Shown here piece by piece: positions 38,476-48,347 of a stretch of 64,000 nt of DNA. Position numbers and translations under genes: made by a program. Position 1 is the first letter of the stretch, and each line of letters starts with the position of its first letter. The notes beneath the pieces were generated by a model that searched no databases, had not been told where the DNA came from, and worked only from the letters and a program-made list of their open reading frames with translations. The DNA is from Cryobacterium algoricola (GTDB lineage: Bacteria > Actinomycetota > Actinomycetes > Actinomycetales > Microbacteriaceae), in NCBI RefSeq assembly GCF_004402485.1, contig NZ_SOFG01000027.1, positions 1-64,000 on the forward strand, in the 5' to 3' direction.

Positions 38476-38485
38476 GTGAGAGGGG

Positions 38486-38839
38486 TCAGCCTTCGAGGCC
38501 GCGGCGAGTGGCTCGGGGGAGGGACGCGACGATGATCGCGTGCGATTCGGTGATCAGCTCGCGCACGTGGTCGGCGGGCACGGAGCCGTCCAGGCGCACG
38601 GTCACCCAGTGCCGCTTGTTCATGTGGTACCCGGGCTCGATGCCGGCGACGCTCCGGATCAGCCGCGGCACGTTCTCCGGGAGCGCCTTGAGCGTGATCG
38701 ACCGGCGCGGGGCATCCGGCTGGTCGATGGAGAACACCTTGCCCGCGACCTTCATCACCCGGGCCTCCGGCCCGAACGGGTAGGTCTCGACGGCCCCGTT
38801 CAGGTCCAGCAGGAACGCGGTCAGTTCGTCCGGATCCAC
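38486..38839 (-). CDS. MmcQ/YjbR family protein
   Basis: A 117-residue protein of the YjbR family (double-wing fold, proposed nucleic-acid binding). Typical features: the N-terminal FLLDLNGAVETYPFGPEARVMKVAGKVFS, ITLKALPENVPRLIRSVAGIEPGYHMNKRHWVTVRLDG, and the final helix DHVRELITESHAIIVASLP. The GTG start at 38839 has AGAGG upstream. Function is unknown. It is a single gene between a convergent terminator hairpin and the carboxylase gene. Confidence 0.85.
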   Translation of the reverse strand: MDPDELTAFLLDLNGAVETYPFGPEARVMKVAGKVFSIDQPDAPRRSITLKALPENVPRLIRSVAGIEPGYHMNKRHWVTVRLDGSVPADHVRELITESHAIIVASLPRATRRGLEG

Positions 38840-38924
38840 GACGGTCCTCTCTCCCTGGCCGGCGAGTGCCCGGCACCTTCCTGTCGAGCGATCATCGAGC
38901 GAGTGGATGCCTGCCGTGCGGTGC

Positions 38925-40694
38925 CTACGCGGCGTCGGTCACGGCGAGCAACATATACCCGCTCGACACGGTGGCGCCGACGACGGCGCCGAGGCTGCCG
39001 ATCACGCCGTCCTTGTGTGCCGTGAGCGGCTGCTCCATCTTCATGGCCTCGAGGACGAGCAACAGGTCGCCCTTGACGACGACATCGCCCTCTGCGACGG
39101 CGAGCTTGACGATCGTGGCCTGCATCGGCGCGACCACGGCGTCGCCGATGGCGGTGTTCACCGAGTGCGCGACGCCGCGGCGACGCGGTGCAGGACCGGC
39201 GGTGTTCTCGGCGATGCCGGGCAGGAGCCGAATGGGGAGGCTGACCTCGATGCGGCGGCCCTCGACCTCGACGACGACGTTGTGCCGTTTCTCGGCCGTG
39301 CCCTCGTCGGTGAGCGAACCGTTCCACGGTTCGATCTCGTTGACGAACTCGGTTTCGATCCATCGGGTGTAGATCGAGAACGGTTCGCCGGCCGCGGGCG
39401 CGAATGCGGGGTCGCGCACGATCGTGCGGTGGAACGGCAGCACGGTCGGGAGGCCGGCGATGTCGAACTCGTCGAGCGCGCGGCGGGAGCGCTCGAGCGC
39501 CTCCTCGCGGGTCGCGCCGGTGACGATGAGCTTGGCCAGCAGCGAGTCGAAGGATCCGGAGATGACGTCGCCGGCCTGCACGCCGCTGTCGACACGCACA
39601 CCGGGGCCGCCCGGCGCCCGGAAGACGTGCACGGGGCCGGGGGCGGGCATGAACCCGCGGCCGGGGTCTTCGCCGTTGATCCGGAATTCGAAGGAGTGCC
39701 CGCGCGGGATCGGGTCGTCGTAGTCGAGGCGGCCGCCCTCGGCGAGGCGGAACTGCTCGCGGACGAGGTCGATGCCGGTGACCTCTTCGGAGACGGGGTG
39801 CTCGACCTGGAGCCGGGTGTTGACCTCGAGGAAGGAGACGGTGCCGTCCTGCCCGATCAGGAACTCGCAGGTGCCGGCACCGAGGTAGCCGACCTCCTTG
39901 AGGATGGCCTTGGACGCGCGGTACATCTCGTCGTGCTGGGCGGTCGTCAGGAACGGCGCAGGAGCCTCCTCGACGAGCTTCTGGTGGCGGCGCTGCAGCG
40001 AGCAGTCGCGGGTGGAGACGACGACGACGTTGCCGTAGGCGTCGGCGAGGCACTGGGTCTCGACGTGGCGAGGCTTGTCGAGGTATTTCTCGACGAAGCA
40101 TTCGCCGCGGCCGAAGGCGGCGACGGCCTCGCGCACGGCGGAGTCGAAGAGCTCGGGGACCTCTTCGCGGGTGCGGGCGACCTTGAGGCCGCGCCCGCCG
40201 CCGCCGAAGGCCGCCTTGATCGCGACCGGCAGCCCGTGCTGGTCGATGAAGTCGAGGACCTCGGTCGCGTCGAGCACCGGGTTGAGGGTGCCCGGCGCCA
40301 TCGGCGCGTGCACGCGTTCGGCGATGTGCCGCGCGGAGACCTTGTCCCCGAGCTGCTCGATGGCGTCGGGGGACGGGCCGATCCAGATCAGGCCGGCGTC
40401 GATCACGGCGCGGGCGAACTCGGCGTTCTCGGCGAGGAAGCCGTACCCGGGGTGCACGGCGTCGGCGCCGGACCGGCGGGCGATCGAGAGGATCTTCTCG
40501 ATGACCAGATAGGTTTCTGCGCTGGTCGTACCGTCGAGCCCGTACGCCTCATCTGCGAGGCGGGCGTGCACGGCGTCACGATCCTGGTCGGCGTAGACGG
40601 CGACCGAGAGAATTCCGCTGTCTTTCGCGGCTCGAATCACCCGGACGGCGATTTCGCCCCGGTTGGCGATGAGGACCTTCGTTATACGGGACAC
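38925..40694 (-). CDS. Acyl-CoA carboxylase alpha subunit (biotin carboxylase + biotin carrier)
   Basis: A 589-residue AccA3-like subunit for acetyl-/propionyl-CoA carboxylases. The biotin carboxylase part (1-450) starts [22 protein letters not shown] and contains [17 protein letters not shown], the ATP-grasp loop [14 protein letters not shown] and [22 protein letters not shown]. The C-terminal carrier has [10 protein letters not shown] with the biotinylated Lys about 35 residues from the end. It needs the carboxyltransferase encoded at 46552-48156, AccE, and BirA for biotinylation; all are in the window but not adjacent. The GTG start has TAAGCT eight bases upstream. Confidence 0.95.
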   Translation of the reverse strand: MSRITKVLIANRGEIAVRVIRAAKDSGILSVAVYADQDRDAVHARLADEAYGLDGTTSAETYLVIEKILSIARRSGADAVHPGYGFLAENAEFARAVIDAGLIWIGPSPDAIEQLGDKVSARHIAERVHAPMAPGTLNPVLDATEVLDFIDQHGLPVAIKAAFGGGGRGLKVARTREEVPELFDSAVREAVAAFGRGECFVEKYLDKPRHVETQCLADAYGNVVVVSTRDCSLQRRHQKLVEEAPAPFLTTAQHDEMYRASKAILKEVGYLGAGTCEFLIGQDGTVSFLEVNTRLQVEHPVSEEVTGIDLVREQFRLAEGGRLDYDDPIPRGHSFEFRINGEDPGRGFMPAPGPVHVFRAPGGPGVRVDSGVQAGDVISGSFDSLLAKLIVTGATREEALERSRRALDEFDIAGLPTVLPFHRTIVRDPAFAPAAGEPFSIYTRWIETEFVNEIEPWNGSLTDEGTAEKRHNVVVEVEGRRIEVSLPIRLLPGIAENTAGPAPRRRGVAHSVNTAIGDAVVAPMQATIVKLAVAEGDVVVKGDLLLVLEAMKMEQPLTAHKDGVIGSLGAVVGATVSSGYMLLAVTDAA

Positions 40695-40702
40695 AGTGCC
40701 TG

Positions 40703-40708
40703 AGCTTA
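40703..40708 (-). promoter_or_regulatory. -10 box of the biotin carboxylase gene
   Basis: TAAGCT on the minus strand, eight bases before the GTG at 40694. Confidence 0.4.
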
Positions 40709-40803
40709 TTGGACATCGCGCCTCAGGCTTTGGTTCTCCTCAACAAAAAGAACCCCCAAAAAGGTAGGGATGCCTACAAAACGCCCCCGAAGCGGGCTGG
40801 GTG

Positions 40804-41472
40804 TCAGGCGTTCGGGCGGTTCCACAGGCTCGGCCAGGAGTGCCCGAGACTCACCACGAGGCGGCGCAGTGTGGGCAGGGACAGGCCGACGACGGTCGAG
40901 GGGTCGCCCTCGATGCGGGTGATGAACGGGGCGCCGAGGCTGTCGATCGTGAAGGCCCCCGCGACGAACAGCGGTTCCCCCGTCGCGATGTATGCGTCGA
41001 GTTCGGCGTCGTCGATGTCGTCGGCGAAGGTCACGTCGGCGACGGCGACGGCCCCGACTGCCCGTCCCGGCACGCCCGCCCGGTGCTCGATGAGCCAGTG
41101 GCCGGAGTACAGCTGCCCGGTGCGGCCGCGCTGCAACTCCCAGCGCTGCCTGGCCTTCTCCGCCGTGTGCGGCTTGCCGTAGATGACGTCGTCGATCACG
41201 AAGACCGAGTCTCCGCCGAGCACGAGGTGCACGTCGTCCCCGTCGCCCGCCTCGGCGTCCAGGGCGACGATCGCCCGGGAGACGTCCTCCGCCTTGGCGC
41301 GGGCGAGCAACTCGACCGTGTGGCGGGGCGTGAGCGGTACGCCCAGCGTCCGGGCGGCATCCGCTGCGACCTCGTGCTCGTCGACTCCGGGCGCGATCGT
41401 GACCGGCTCGATGCCGGCGGCCCGCAGGAGCGTGAGCCGGGCCGGAGAGGTCGAAGCCAGGTAGAGGCGCAT
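40804..41472 (-). CDS. maf: Maf-family nucleotide pyrophosphatase
   Basis: A 222-residue house-cleaning pyrophosphatase. It begins LYLASTSPARLTLLRAAGIEPVTIAPGVDE, the Maf signature; KAEDVSRAI and VLGGDSVFVIDDVIYGKP supply the conserved Asp and Lys, and GRTGQLYSGHWLI the third motif. It probably hydrolyses non-canonical or modified NTPs. AAAGGG precedes the ATG at 41472. It lies upstream of the biotin carboxylase gene and is divergent from the RNA methyltransferase gene. Confidence 0.92.
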   Translation of the reverse strand: MRLYLASTSPARLTLLRAAGIEPVTIAPGVDEHEVAADAARTLGVPLTPRHTVELLARAKAEDVSRAIVALDAEAGDGDDVHLVLGGDSVFVIDDVIYGKPHTAEKARQRWELQRGRTGQLYSGHWLIEHRAGVPGRAVGAVAVADVTFADDIDDAELDAYIATGEPLFVAGAFTIDSLGAPFITRIEGDPSTVVGLSLPTLRRLVVSLGHSWPSLWNRPNA

Positions 41473-41529
41473 GGTTCCCTTTGTGCCGCGAAAGGAGCGG
41501 CGATAGAAGCGATGTGGGATGCTCGATCA

Positions 41530-42843
41530 ATGGCCACCAGCAATGACACACCGGCGAATCTCCCCGCACCCGAAGCCGAGGTGGGTACTGAACTCGAACT
41601 CCTCGTCACCAACGTAGCTCACGGCGGTATCTTCATCGCCAGGCACGAAGGCCGCGTGGTCTTCGTGAGCGACACCCTGCCGGGGGAGCGCGTGCGCGCC
41701 CGGCTCACATCCGCGAACCACAAAAGCTTCTGGCGCGCGGAGACCGTCGAGGTCCTCGACGCCGCCCGCGAACGACAGCCGCACATCTGGGCCTCGGCAG
41801 CCCTCGAGCGCGACCCGGACGACCGGGCCGGCGGCGCGGAGTTCGGACACATCGAACTCGGCTTCCAGCGCGAACTCAAGCGCCAGGTGCTCGCAGATTC
41901 CCTGAAGCGCATGGCGAAGATCGAGTCCGACGTCGTCGTCGAACCCGTGCCGCTCGGCCAGAACGCGTCGCCGGGCGACGCCGCAGACGGCACCGGGTGG
42001 CGCACCCGGGTGCGCCTGCACGTCGACGCAGACGGCACGGTCGGCCCGTATGCGGCCCGCTCCCACCGGGTGATCCCCGTCGGCGACCTTCCCCTCGCCG
42101 AGCGGATGCTCGAAGCGGCCGCCCCTCTCGACCAGCGTTTCCCCGGCGCGGCGTCCGTCGACGTGGTCTCCCCGAGCCTCGGCACCGTGCAGATCCTCGT
42201 CGCGGAGCCGGACGCACACGGTAAGCCCAAGGCCACGCCGCGCACGCTGATCCGCGAGGTCGTCGGTGACCGGGAATTCCGCCTCGACGCCGGCGGGTTC
42301 TGGCAGGTGCACGTCCGCGCGGCGGACACCCTGTACCACGCCGTCCAGGACATCATCGATCCCGGGATGTTCGACCCCCGGGCCACGAACCTCGACCTGT
42401 ACGGCGGTGTCGGGCTGCTCGCCGCGGCCGTCGGCGACAAGTTCGGCAGCACCGTCCGGATCACCTCGGTCGAGAGCGACGCGCACGCGACCGACTTCGC
42501 CGCGGAGAACCTCGCGGAATGGGTCGGCGCGAGCGTTCGCACCGATCGGGTCGACCGTTTCCTGGCCGGCCTGGCCCGCGACGCGAGTGCAGCGGAACGG
42601 GTGAAGCACCAGGCGGCGACCGTCGTCCTCGACCCGCCGCGGTCCGGCGCGGGCCGCGAGGTCATCGACCAGCTCGCGGTGCTGTCCCCGAAGCAGATCG
42701 TGTACGTGGCGTGCGATCCCGTCGCCCTTGCCCGCGACATCGCGCTCCTCGCCGGGCACGGATACGAGTTGCGGAAGCTGCGCGCGTTCGACCTCTTCCC
42801 GAACACTCATCACGTTGAAGCCGTCGCTCTGCTGACCAAATAG
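41530..42843 (+). CDS. TrmA/RlmD-type 23S rRNA or tRNA (uracil-5-)methyltransferase
   Basis: A 437-residue SAM-dependent RNA methyltransferase. An N-terminal TRAM domain (about 15-75: LLVTNVAHGGIFIARHEGRVVFVSDTLPGERVRARL) precedes the catalytic domain. Motifs there are DLYGGVGLLAAAVGDKFG (SAM binding), LDPPRSGAGREVIDQL, and VACDPVALARDIALL, where the Cys attacks uracil C6. Some actinobacterial homologues lack the N-terminal FeS cluster of RlmD, and no CX5CX2C cluster is seen here. The final motif HVEAVALL is conserved. The precise target base is not known. ATG 41512 is also in frame. Confidence 0.9.
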   Translation: MATSNDTPANLPAPEAEVGTELELLVTNVAHGGIFIARHEGRVVFVSDTLPGERVRARLTSANHKSFWRAETVEVLDAARERQPHIWASAALERDPDDRAGGAEFGHIELGFQRELKRQVLADSLKRMAKIESDVVVEPVPLGQNASPGDAADGTGWRTRVRLHVDADGTVGPYAARSHRVIPVGDLPLAERMLEAAAPLDQRFPGAASVDVVSPSLGTVQILVAEPDAHGKPKATPRTLIREVVGDREFRLDAGGFWQVHVRAADTLYHAVQDIIDPGMFDPRATNLDLYGGVGLLAAAVGDKFGSTVRITSVESDAHATDFAAENLAEWVGASVRTDRVDRFLAGLARDASAAERVKHQAATVVLDPPRSGAGREVIDQLAVLSPKQIVYVACDPVALARDIALLAGHGYELRKLRAFDLFPNTHHVEAVALLTK

Positions 42844-42849
42844 CTATCG

Positions 42850-42878
42850 TTGACGTGTACGTGCAATGGGAAGAATGT
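42850..42878 (+). promoter_or_regulatory. Promoter of the two-component operon
   Basis: TTGACG (42850-42855) and GAATGT (42873-42878) are separated by 17 bp, just upstream of the response regulator GTG at 42887. Confidence 0.45.
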
Positions 42879-42886
42879 AGGAAAAA

Positions 42887-43666
42887 GTGACGCACCAGAC
42901 AACACCCGCGAGCTCACCGACGAACGCGGCGGCCGCCCTGGCCGCGCCGGTCGGTGTGACCGTGGGTTCGACGCACGCCACCGAAGCGCGCACGCCGCTT
43001 GACCACCCCGTCCGGGTGGGAATCGCCGACGATCACGAATCGGTCCGCCTCGGCATCCAGGCCGCCTGCGAGAACGTCGGTTACGAGGTCGTCGCGACCG
43101 CGGCGACCGTCCGGGGGCTCGTCGACGGGATCGGCGGGCGTCCCTGCGACGTGATCGTGCTCGACCTCTCCCTCGGTGACGGCTCCCTCGTCACCGACAA
43201 CGTGCACCTCGCGCAGAGCACAGGAGCCTCGGTGCTCGTGCACAGCATCGCCGACCGGGTCGCCCTCGTTCGCGAGGCCCTCGCGGCCGGGGCCGCCGGC
43301 GTCATCCCGAAGTCCTCACCCACGACGACCGTGATGGCCGCCGTGGCCTCCGTGGCCCGCGGCGACGTGCTCAACAACCTCGAATGGGCGACCGCGATCG
43401 ACGCGGACCGCGACTTCGCCAAGGCCCAGCTCGGCCGCAGGGAACGGGACGTGCTGCACCTCTACGCGTCCGGCCTTCCGCTCAAAATGGTCGCCATGCA
43501 GCTCGGCATCGCGCACTCGACCGCGCGCGAGTACCTCGACAGGATCCGGGTGAAGTACGTGGAGGTCGGCCGGCCGGCGCCGACGAAAGTCGACCTGCTG
43601 CGCCGGGCCGTAGAAGACGGAATCCTCCCGGGGCTGGACCCGGACGGCGGAGATGGCCGCGGCTGA
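42887..43666 (+). CDS. LuxR/NarL-type response regulator
   Basis: A 259-residue two-component regulator. After a poorly conserved Ala/Thr-rich start (1-40), the receiver domain has the acidic pair in VGIADDHESVR, phospho-acceptor Asp 93 in CDVIVLDLSLGDGS, and late Lys in AAGVIPKSSP. A C-terminal GerE/LuxR helix-turn-helix follows (about 185-245: LGRRERDVLHLYASGLPLKMVAMQLGIAHSTAREYLDRIRVKY). The following kinase gene overlaps its 3' end by 14 bases, so they are a cognate pair. Target genes are unknown. Confidence 0.92.
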   Translation: MTHQTTPASSPTNAAAALAAPVGVTVGSTHATEARTPLDHPVRVGIADDHESVRLGIQAACENVGYEVVATAATVRGLVDGIGGRPCDVIVLDLSLGDGSLVTDNVHLAQSTGASVLVHSIADRVALVREALAAGAAGVIPKSSPTTTVMAAVASVARGDVLNNLEWATAIDADRDFAKAQLGRRERDVLHLYASGLPLKMVAMQLGIAHSTAREYLDRIRVKYVEVGRPAPTKVDLLRRAVEDGILPGLDPDGGDGRG

Positions 43667-44969
43667 AGCAGCGGGCACGATCCCGCCGCCCTCGACACGG
43701 TTGCCCCCTGACCGCTTGGAACTCATACCCGTCGCGGCGGAGGATATCCGGGCGCCCGGCATCCGGCAGCCGCGCAACCCGATCAGCCGGTCGCGGATCG
43801 AGGTCGTGATCTCCCGGTCCGTCGCCGGGGTCGCCGTCGTGTTCTCCCTGCAGGCCCTCCCTGCCCTGCTGCAGCAGATCCCGTTGCGGCTGCCGGTCAT
43901 GGGCGTCGCCATGCCGGTCGCCCTCGCCCTCGCGGTCGCCGCAGTCGTGGTGGCCTCGATCACCAAGGTCGGGGTGCGGATCGCGACCGGTGCCGTCGCA
44001 CTCGTCTATCTCACCGCCCTGGTCGGGTGGCCGTTCCTGATGCGGGACCCGGCGGCCGTCCTCGACGGGAAACCGTGGCTCTGGTACGTCTGCACGGTCG
44101 CGACCTCGTGCGCCGCCATCGCCTTCCCGCTCGGCTGGGCGTGCGCGTACACCTTTGCGGCCCCGCTCGCTTACGGGATCGTGCGCTCGCTGCCCTCCGG
44201 CGGCAACGCGGACGCCCTGCTGGCCTCCCTCGACGCCGTCTACGCGACGCTCCTCGGCCAGGTCCTCCTGATCATGATCTTCATGCTGCGGCAGACGGCC
44301 GCATCCGTCGACTCCGCTCAGACGAATGCGCTCAACAAGTACGCGACGGCCGTGCGCCAGCACGCCACGGAGGTCGAGCGGGTGCAGGTCGACTCGATCG
44401 TGCACGACAGCGTGCTCGCGACGTTTCTCGCCGCGGCAGCGACCGGCAGCCCGAAGGCCGCGCAGCTCGCCTCCGGGATGGCGACGGACGCCCTCCAGCG
44501 GCTCACCGAGGCCGCGAGCACCCCGGCCGTCGACGGCAGCACGGTGTCCTTCTCGGACCTCGCCGGGCAGATCCGCCTCGCGGCGTCCCGGCTCGCCCGC
44601 CCGTTCACGATCGTCGAGTGCTCGATCCCCCGGCTCGCCATGCCCGTGCACGTCTCCGACGCGATCCTCGCGGCCTCCGTCCAGGCGATGGCCAACAGCG
44701 TGCAGCATGCCGGCGCGGGCCCGGGGACGCCCGATCCCGAGCGGGTGCTGACGATGAGTGCGAACAGCCAGGGCGGATGCACCGTCGAGATCTCCGACAC
44801 CGGCGTCGGCTTCGACCCCGGTCTCGTCCCGAGCGCGCGGCTCGGCCTGCGCATTTCGATCGCGGAGCGGGTACAGAGTGTCGGCGGCTCCGTGTTGGTG
44901 TGCTCCACGCCGGGGCAGGGCACCACGATCACCATCGAGTGGCCGAAGGATGCCGGGGTGAATCCCTGA
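43653..44969 (+). CDS. Sensor histidine kinase, NarL-partner type
   Basis: A 438-residue membrane kinase. After a 50-residue cytoplasmic N-terminus there are about five to six helices between 52 and 212, with almost no extracellular domain, so it may sense the membrane itself. The dimerisation helix carries His 251 in QVDSIVHDSVLATFLAAA, followed by the HATPase domain with MANSVQHAG (N box), ISDTGVGFDP (G1) and LGLRISIAERVQSVGGSV, then TPGQGTTITIEWP. Translation overlaps the regulator gene upstream and the next gene by one base. Confidence 0.9.
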   Translation: MAAAEAAGTIPPPSTRLPPDRLELIPVAAEDIRAPGIRQPRNPISRSRIEVVISRSVAGVAVVFSLQALPALLQQIPLRLPVMGVAMPVALALAVAAVVVASITKVGVRIATGAVALVYLTALVGWPFLMRDPAAVLDGKPWLWYVCTVATSCAAIAFPLGWACAYTFAAPLAYGIVRSLPSGGNADALLASLDAVYATLLGQVLLIMIFMLRQTAASVDSAQTNALNKYATAVRQHATEVERVQVDSIVHDSVLATFLAAAATGSPKAAQLASGMATDALQRLTEAASTPAVDGSTVSFSDLAGQIRLAASRLARPFTIVECSIPRLAMPVHVSDAILAASVQAMANSVQHAGAGPGTPDPERVLTMSANSQGGCTVEISDTGVGFDPGLVPSARLGLRISIAERVQSVGGSVLVCSTPGQGTTITIEWPKDAGVNP

Positions 44970-46009
44970 TGATCACCGTCCCCCGCGGGCTCGTCCTGTT
45001 CCTCGCCGGCCTCTTCTCGGCGTACCACGTCGTGCTCGGCATCTACTCGATCGACCTGCCGCGCACCCCGGGGCCGACGATCTTCGCGCTCGCACTCTAC
45101 GCGCTCGCGACGGCGCTGAGCCTGTGGCCGTCGAGCCCGATGCGGATGGGCCTGGCGCTCGCCTTCTTCAATGTCGCGGTCTGCGTCGTGATCCCGCTGC
45201 TCGTCGGCAGCCAGCTGGACGGTTCGGCCCGGAACGGCTACGCGACCTGGTACGTCGCGGCCGTCGGAACCCTGATGACGATCACGGCGACCCGCCGCCG
45301 CACCACCCTGGCCTGGGTCGGCGTCGGAGCGCTCGTCGTGCACACGATCATCTGGGCCGGCCCGGCCCAGCTGCTCGACATGGGCGTGATCGGGAGCGTG
45401 GTCTGGGTGACCGTCGCCGTGCTCCTCGCCCGCGCCCTCGCCAAGGCGGGGCGTGACGCCCGCCAGTACGCGCTCGCCGAGCGGGAGGCGACCGAGTGGC
45501 AGGCCGCCCAGGAAGCGCACCTGTTCGAACGCCAGATGCGCCTGGCACAGACGCTCCGCCTTGCGGCACCGATGCTCCGCCACATCATCGACAGGCACGG
45601 TGAGCTCGACGCGGACGACCGCCAGGAGTGCCGCTACCTCGAAGCCGCCGTCCGGGACGAGATCCGCGGCCGCAAGTTGCTCAACGACGCCGTGCGTGAG
45701 CAGGTGATGGCGGCGAGGCGCCGCGGCGCCATCGTGACGCTGCTCGACGAGGGCACGATCGACGATCTCGACGGCACCGAGCTCGAGGCCGTCCTCGACC
45801 AGCTCGCCGCCGCCATCGGCGAATCGACGGCCGACACGATCATCGCCCGCACCGCGGGCGAAGGGTCCGCGACGGCCGTGACCGTGGTCGGCCTCAGCAG
45901 CGCGGATGCCCGGCTCAGCGCCCTGGGGCAGGACTCGCCGGAGCCCGAGGTCGACCTGTGGCTCGAGATCCCCAGGGATCCGGCCACGGCATCCGCCCTC
46001 GGCGCCTGA
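44969..46009 (+). CDS. Membrane protein resembling a degenerate histidine kinase
   Basis: The 346-residue product has about five membrane helices within 5-165, then a helical segment (EREATEWQAAQEAHLFERQMRLAQTLRL) and a C-terminal region whose layout recalls a kinase core. I see no convincing phospho-acceptor HD/HE motif and no N, G1 or G2 boxes; the last 60 residues (ADTIIARTAGEGSATAVTVVGL) look like HATPase strands without the nucleotide loop. Its ATG overlaps the kinase stop by one base, so it is coexpressed. It may be an accessory or pseudokinase partner; this is inference. Confidence 0.75.
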   Translation: MITVPRGLVLFLAGLFSAYHVVLGIYSIDLPRTPGPTIFALALYALATALSLWPSSPMRMGLALAFFNVAVCVVIPLLVGSQLDGSARNGYATWYVAAVGTLMTITATRRRTTLAWVGVGALVVHTIIWAGPAQLLDMGVIGSVVWVTVAVLLARALAKAGRDARQYALAEREATEWQAAQEAHLFERQMRLAQTLRLAAPMLRHIIDRHGELDADDRQECRYLEAAVRDEIRGRKLLNDAVREQVMAARRRGAIVTLLDEGTIDDLDGTELEAVLDQLAAAIGESTADTIIARTAGEGSATAVTVVGLSSADARLSALGQDSPEPEVDLWLEIPRDPATASALGA

Positions 46010-46060
46010 GGACGCGAACGGAAGCCGGCGTCTGGCCTGATCCGATGCGGCCGGGCACAC

Positions 46061-46097
46061 AAAAAAGGGGACCAACCCGGAGGTTGGTCCCCTTTTT
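46061..46097. terminator. Strong bidirectional intrinsic terminator
   Basis: GGGGACCAACC (46067-46077) and GGTTGGTCCCC (46082-46092) pair perfectly around CGGA. T5 follows on the plus strand and T6 on the minus strand. On the plus strand it ends the two-component operon; on the minus strand it would end the predicted small RNA. Confidence 0.9.
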
Positions 46098-46205
46098 ACG
46101 TTGTGCCAGGGCGACAACCCGAATGTCACCCTGACGTGCCCCCAGAATTCGCCTGCTTACCCTAGTCGACGAGTTCTGGTTGTGTAACTCAGTGAGCGAC
46201 ACCTA
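46061..46205 (-). ncRNA. Predicted small RNA of about 145 nt
   Basis: On the minus strand a promoter (TTGAAT at 46236-46241, 18-bp gap, TATAGA at 46212-46217) predicts a start near 46205. The transcript would contain a stem from 46170-46179 with 46142-46151, a stem from 46124-46133 with 46107-46116 (complete when a G-U pair is allowed on this strand), and the intrinsic terminator ending near 46061. No start codon with a credible frame is present. I do not recognise a known family. It could instead be an unannotated leader or an antisense feature of the convergent operon. Confidence 0.5.
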
Positions 46206-46211
46206 GCAATA

Positions 46212-46241
46212 TCTATAGTGGTCGACCCGTGCGCAATTCAA
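46212..46241 (-). promoter_or_regulatory. Promoter of the predicted small RNA
   Basis: Minus-strand TTGAAT (46236-46241) and TATAGA (46212-46217), 18 bp apart. It is one of the closest matches to a vegetative sigma consensus that I saw, with no gene downstream other than the predicted RNA. Confidence 0.55.
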
Positions 46242-46278
46242 AAGTCGGCATTTAGGGGGACCGGCTCGAATCCGGGGT

Positions 46279-46542
46279 TCAGGCCCGGAACTCGCCCCAG
46301 CTGCTCTGCCCGGAGACGAAGGGCGGCCGGATGGCGCGCTGGCCGGCCTGCCAGCCACTCCGGGCGCCCGTCGGCTTCTTGTGCAGGCTGCCGGTCTCCT
46401 CGCGGAGCAGGCCGTGCAGCACGGCGGACACGGCGGCGGCCTCGACCGGGCTGATGCCGCGGGTCAGGAACCGCAGGTGCGCGGGGGTGTCCGTGGGGGT
46501 GTCCTCCGGCGCATCCTGCCGGGTGTTCTCGTCGTCTGCCAT
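46279..46542 (-). CDS. accE: Acyl-CoA carboxylase epsilon subunit
   Basis: An 87-residue protein with the actinobacterial AccE pattern: an acidic, disordered N-terminus (MADDENTRQDAPEDTPTD), then LRFLTRGISPVEAAAVSAVLHGLL with the conserved G-x-P-x-x-E-x-A-A helix, and a basic tail ending in a Trp-containing segment (SSWGEFRA). AccE bridges and stimulates alpha/beta carboxylase complexes. It starts nine bases after the carboxyltransferase stop and is cotranscribed with it. Confidence 0.88.
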   Translation of the reverse strand: MADDENTRQDAPEDTPTDTPAHLRFLTRGISPVEAAAVSAVLHGLLREETGSLHKKPTGARSGWQAGQRAIRPPFVSGQSSWGEFRA

Positions 46543-46551
46543 GGTCGATCC

Positions 46552-48156
<1,605 letters not shown>

Positions 48157-48163
48157 GCCGTTC

Positions 48164-48169
48164 ACTCTA
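48164..48169 (-). promoter_or_regulatory. -10 box of leaderless carboxyltransferase promoter
   Basis: TAGAGT on the minus strand, seven bases before the GTG at 48156. Confidence 0.55.
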
Positions 48170-48250
48170 CCGGCCAGCCCGTGGCCCGGACCGTTGACGA
48201 AACCCTACAAAACCCGGCCGGTTCGCTGGCCGTTCTGTTCTCCCGGGTGG

Positions 48251-48331
48251 GCAGAACTCCTGCAGATTCCGCAAATCGGGCCCAAAATGTGGCATCGGGG
48301 GCATCTTCCGGGAGAATTGCAGGAGTTATGC
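48251..48331. repeat. Inverted-repeat element B, copy 2
   Basis: GCAGAACTCCTGCAGATTC (48251-48269) and GAATTGCAGGAGTTATGC (48314-48331) are near-perfect inverted repeats with the same ends as the element at 14193-14280. The interior differs. It lies in the divergent carboxyltransferase/birA region. Confidence 0.8.
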
Positions 48332-48347
48332 AGCGGAAGTAGGGCAG

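Noticed and set aside
38907-40703. A 598-codon plus-strand frame
   Set aside because: It is the reverse complement frame of the biotin carboxylase gene, rich in Gly/Val/Asp/Arg, with no motifs or start signals.
40764-40777. Small hairpin GTAGG-CATC-CCTAC with a T-tract on the minus strand
   Set aside because: A 5-bp stem is too weak to call a maf terminator with confidence.
46255-46285. tRNA T-arm-like sequence (GGCTCGAATCCGG)
   Set aside because: No acceptor stem, D-arm or anticodon arm can be placed around it; it lies at the accE 3' end.
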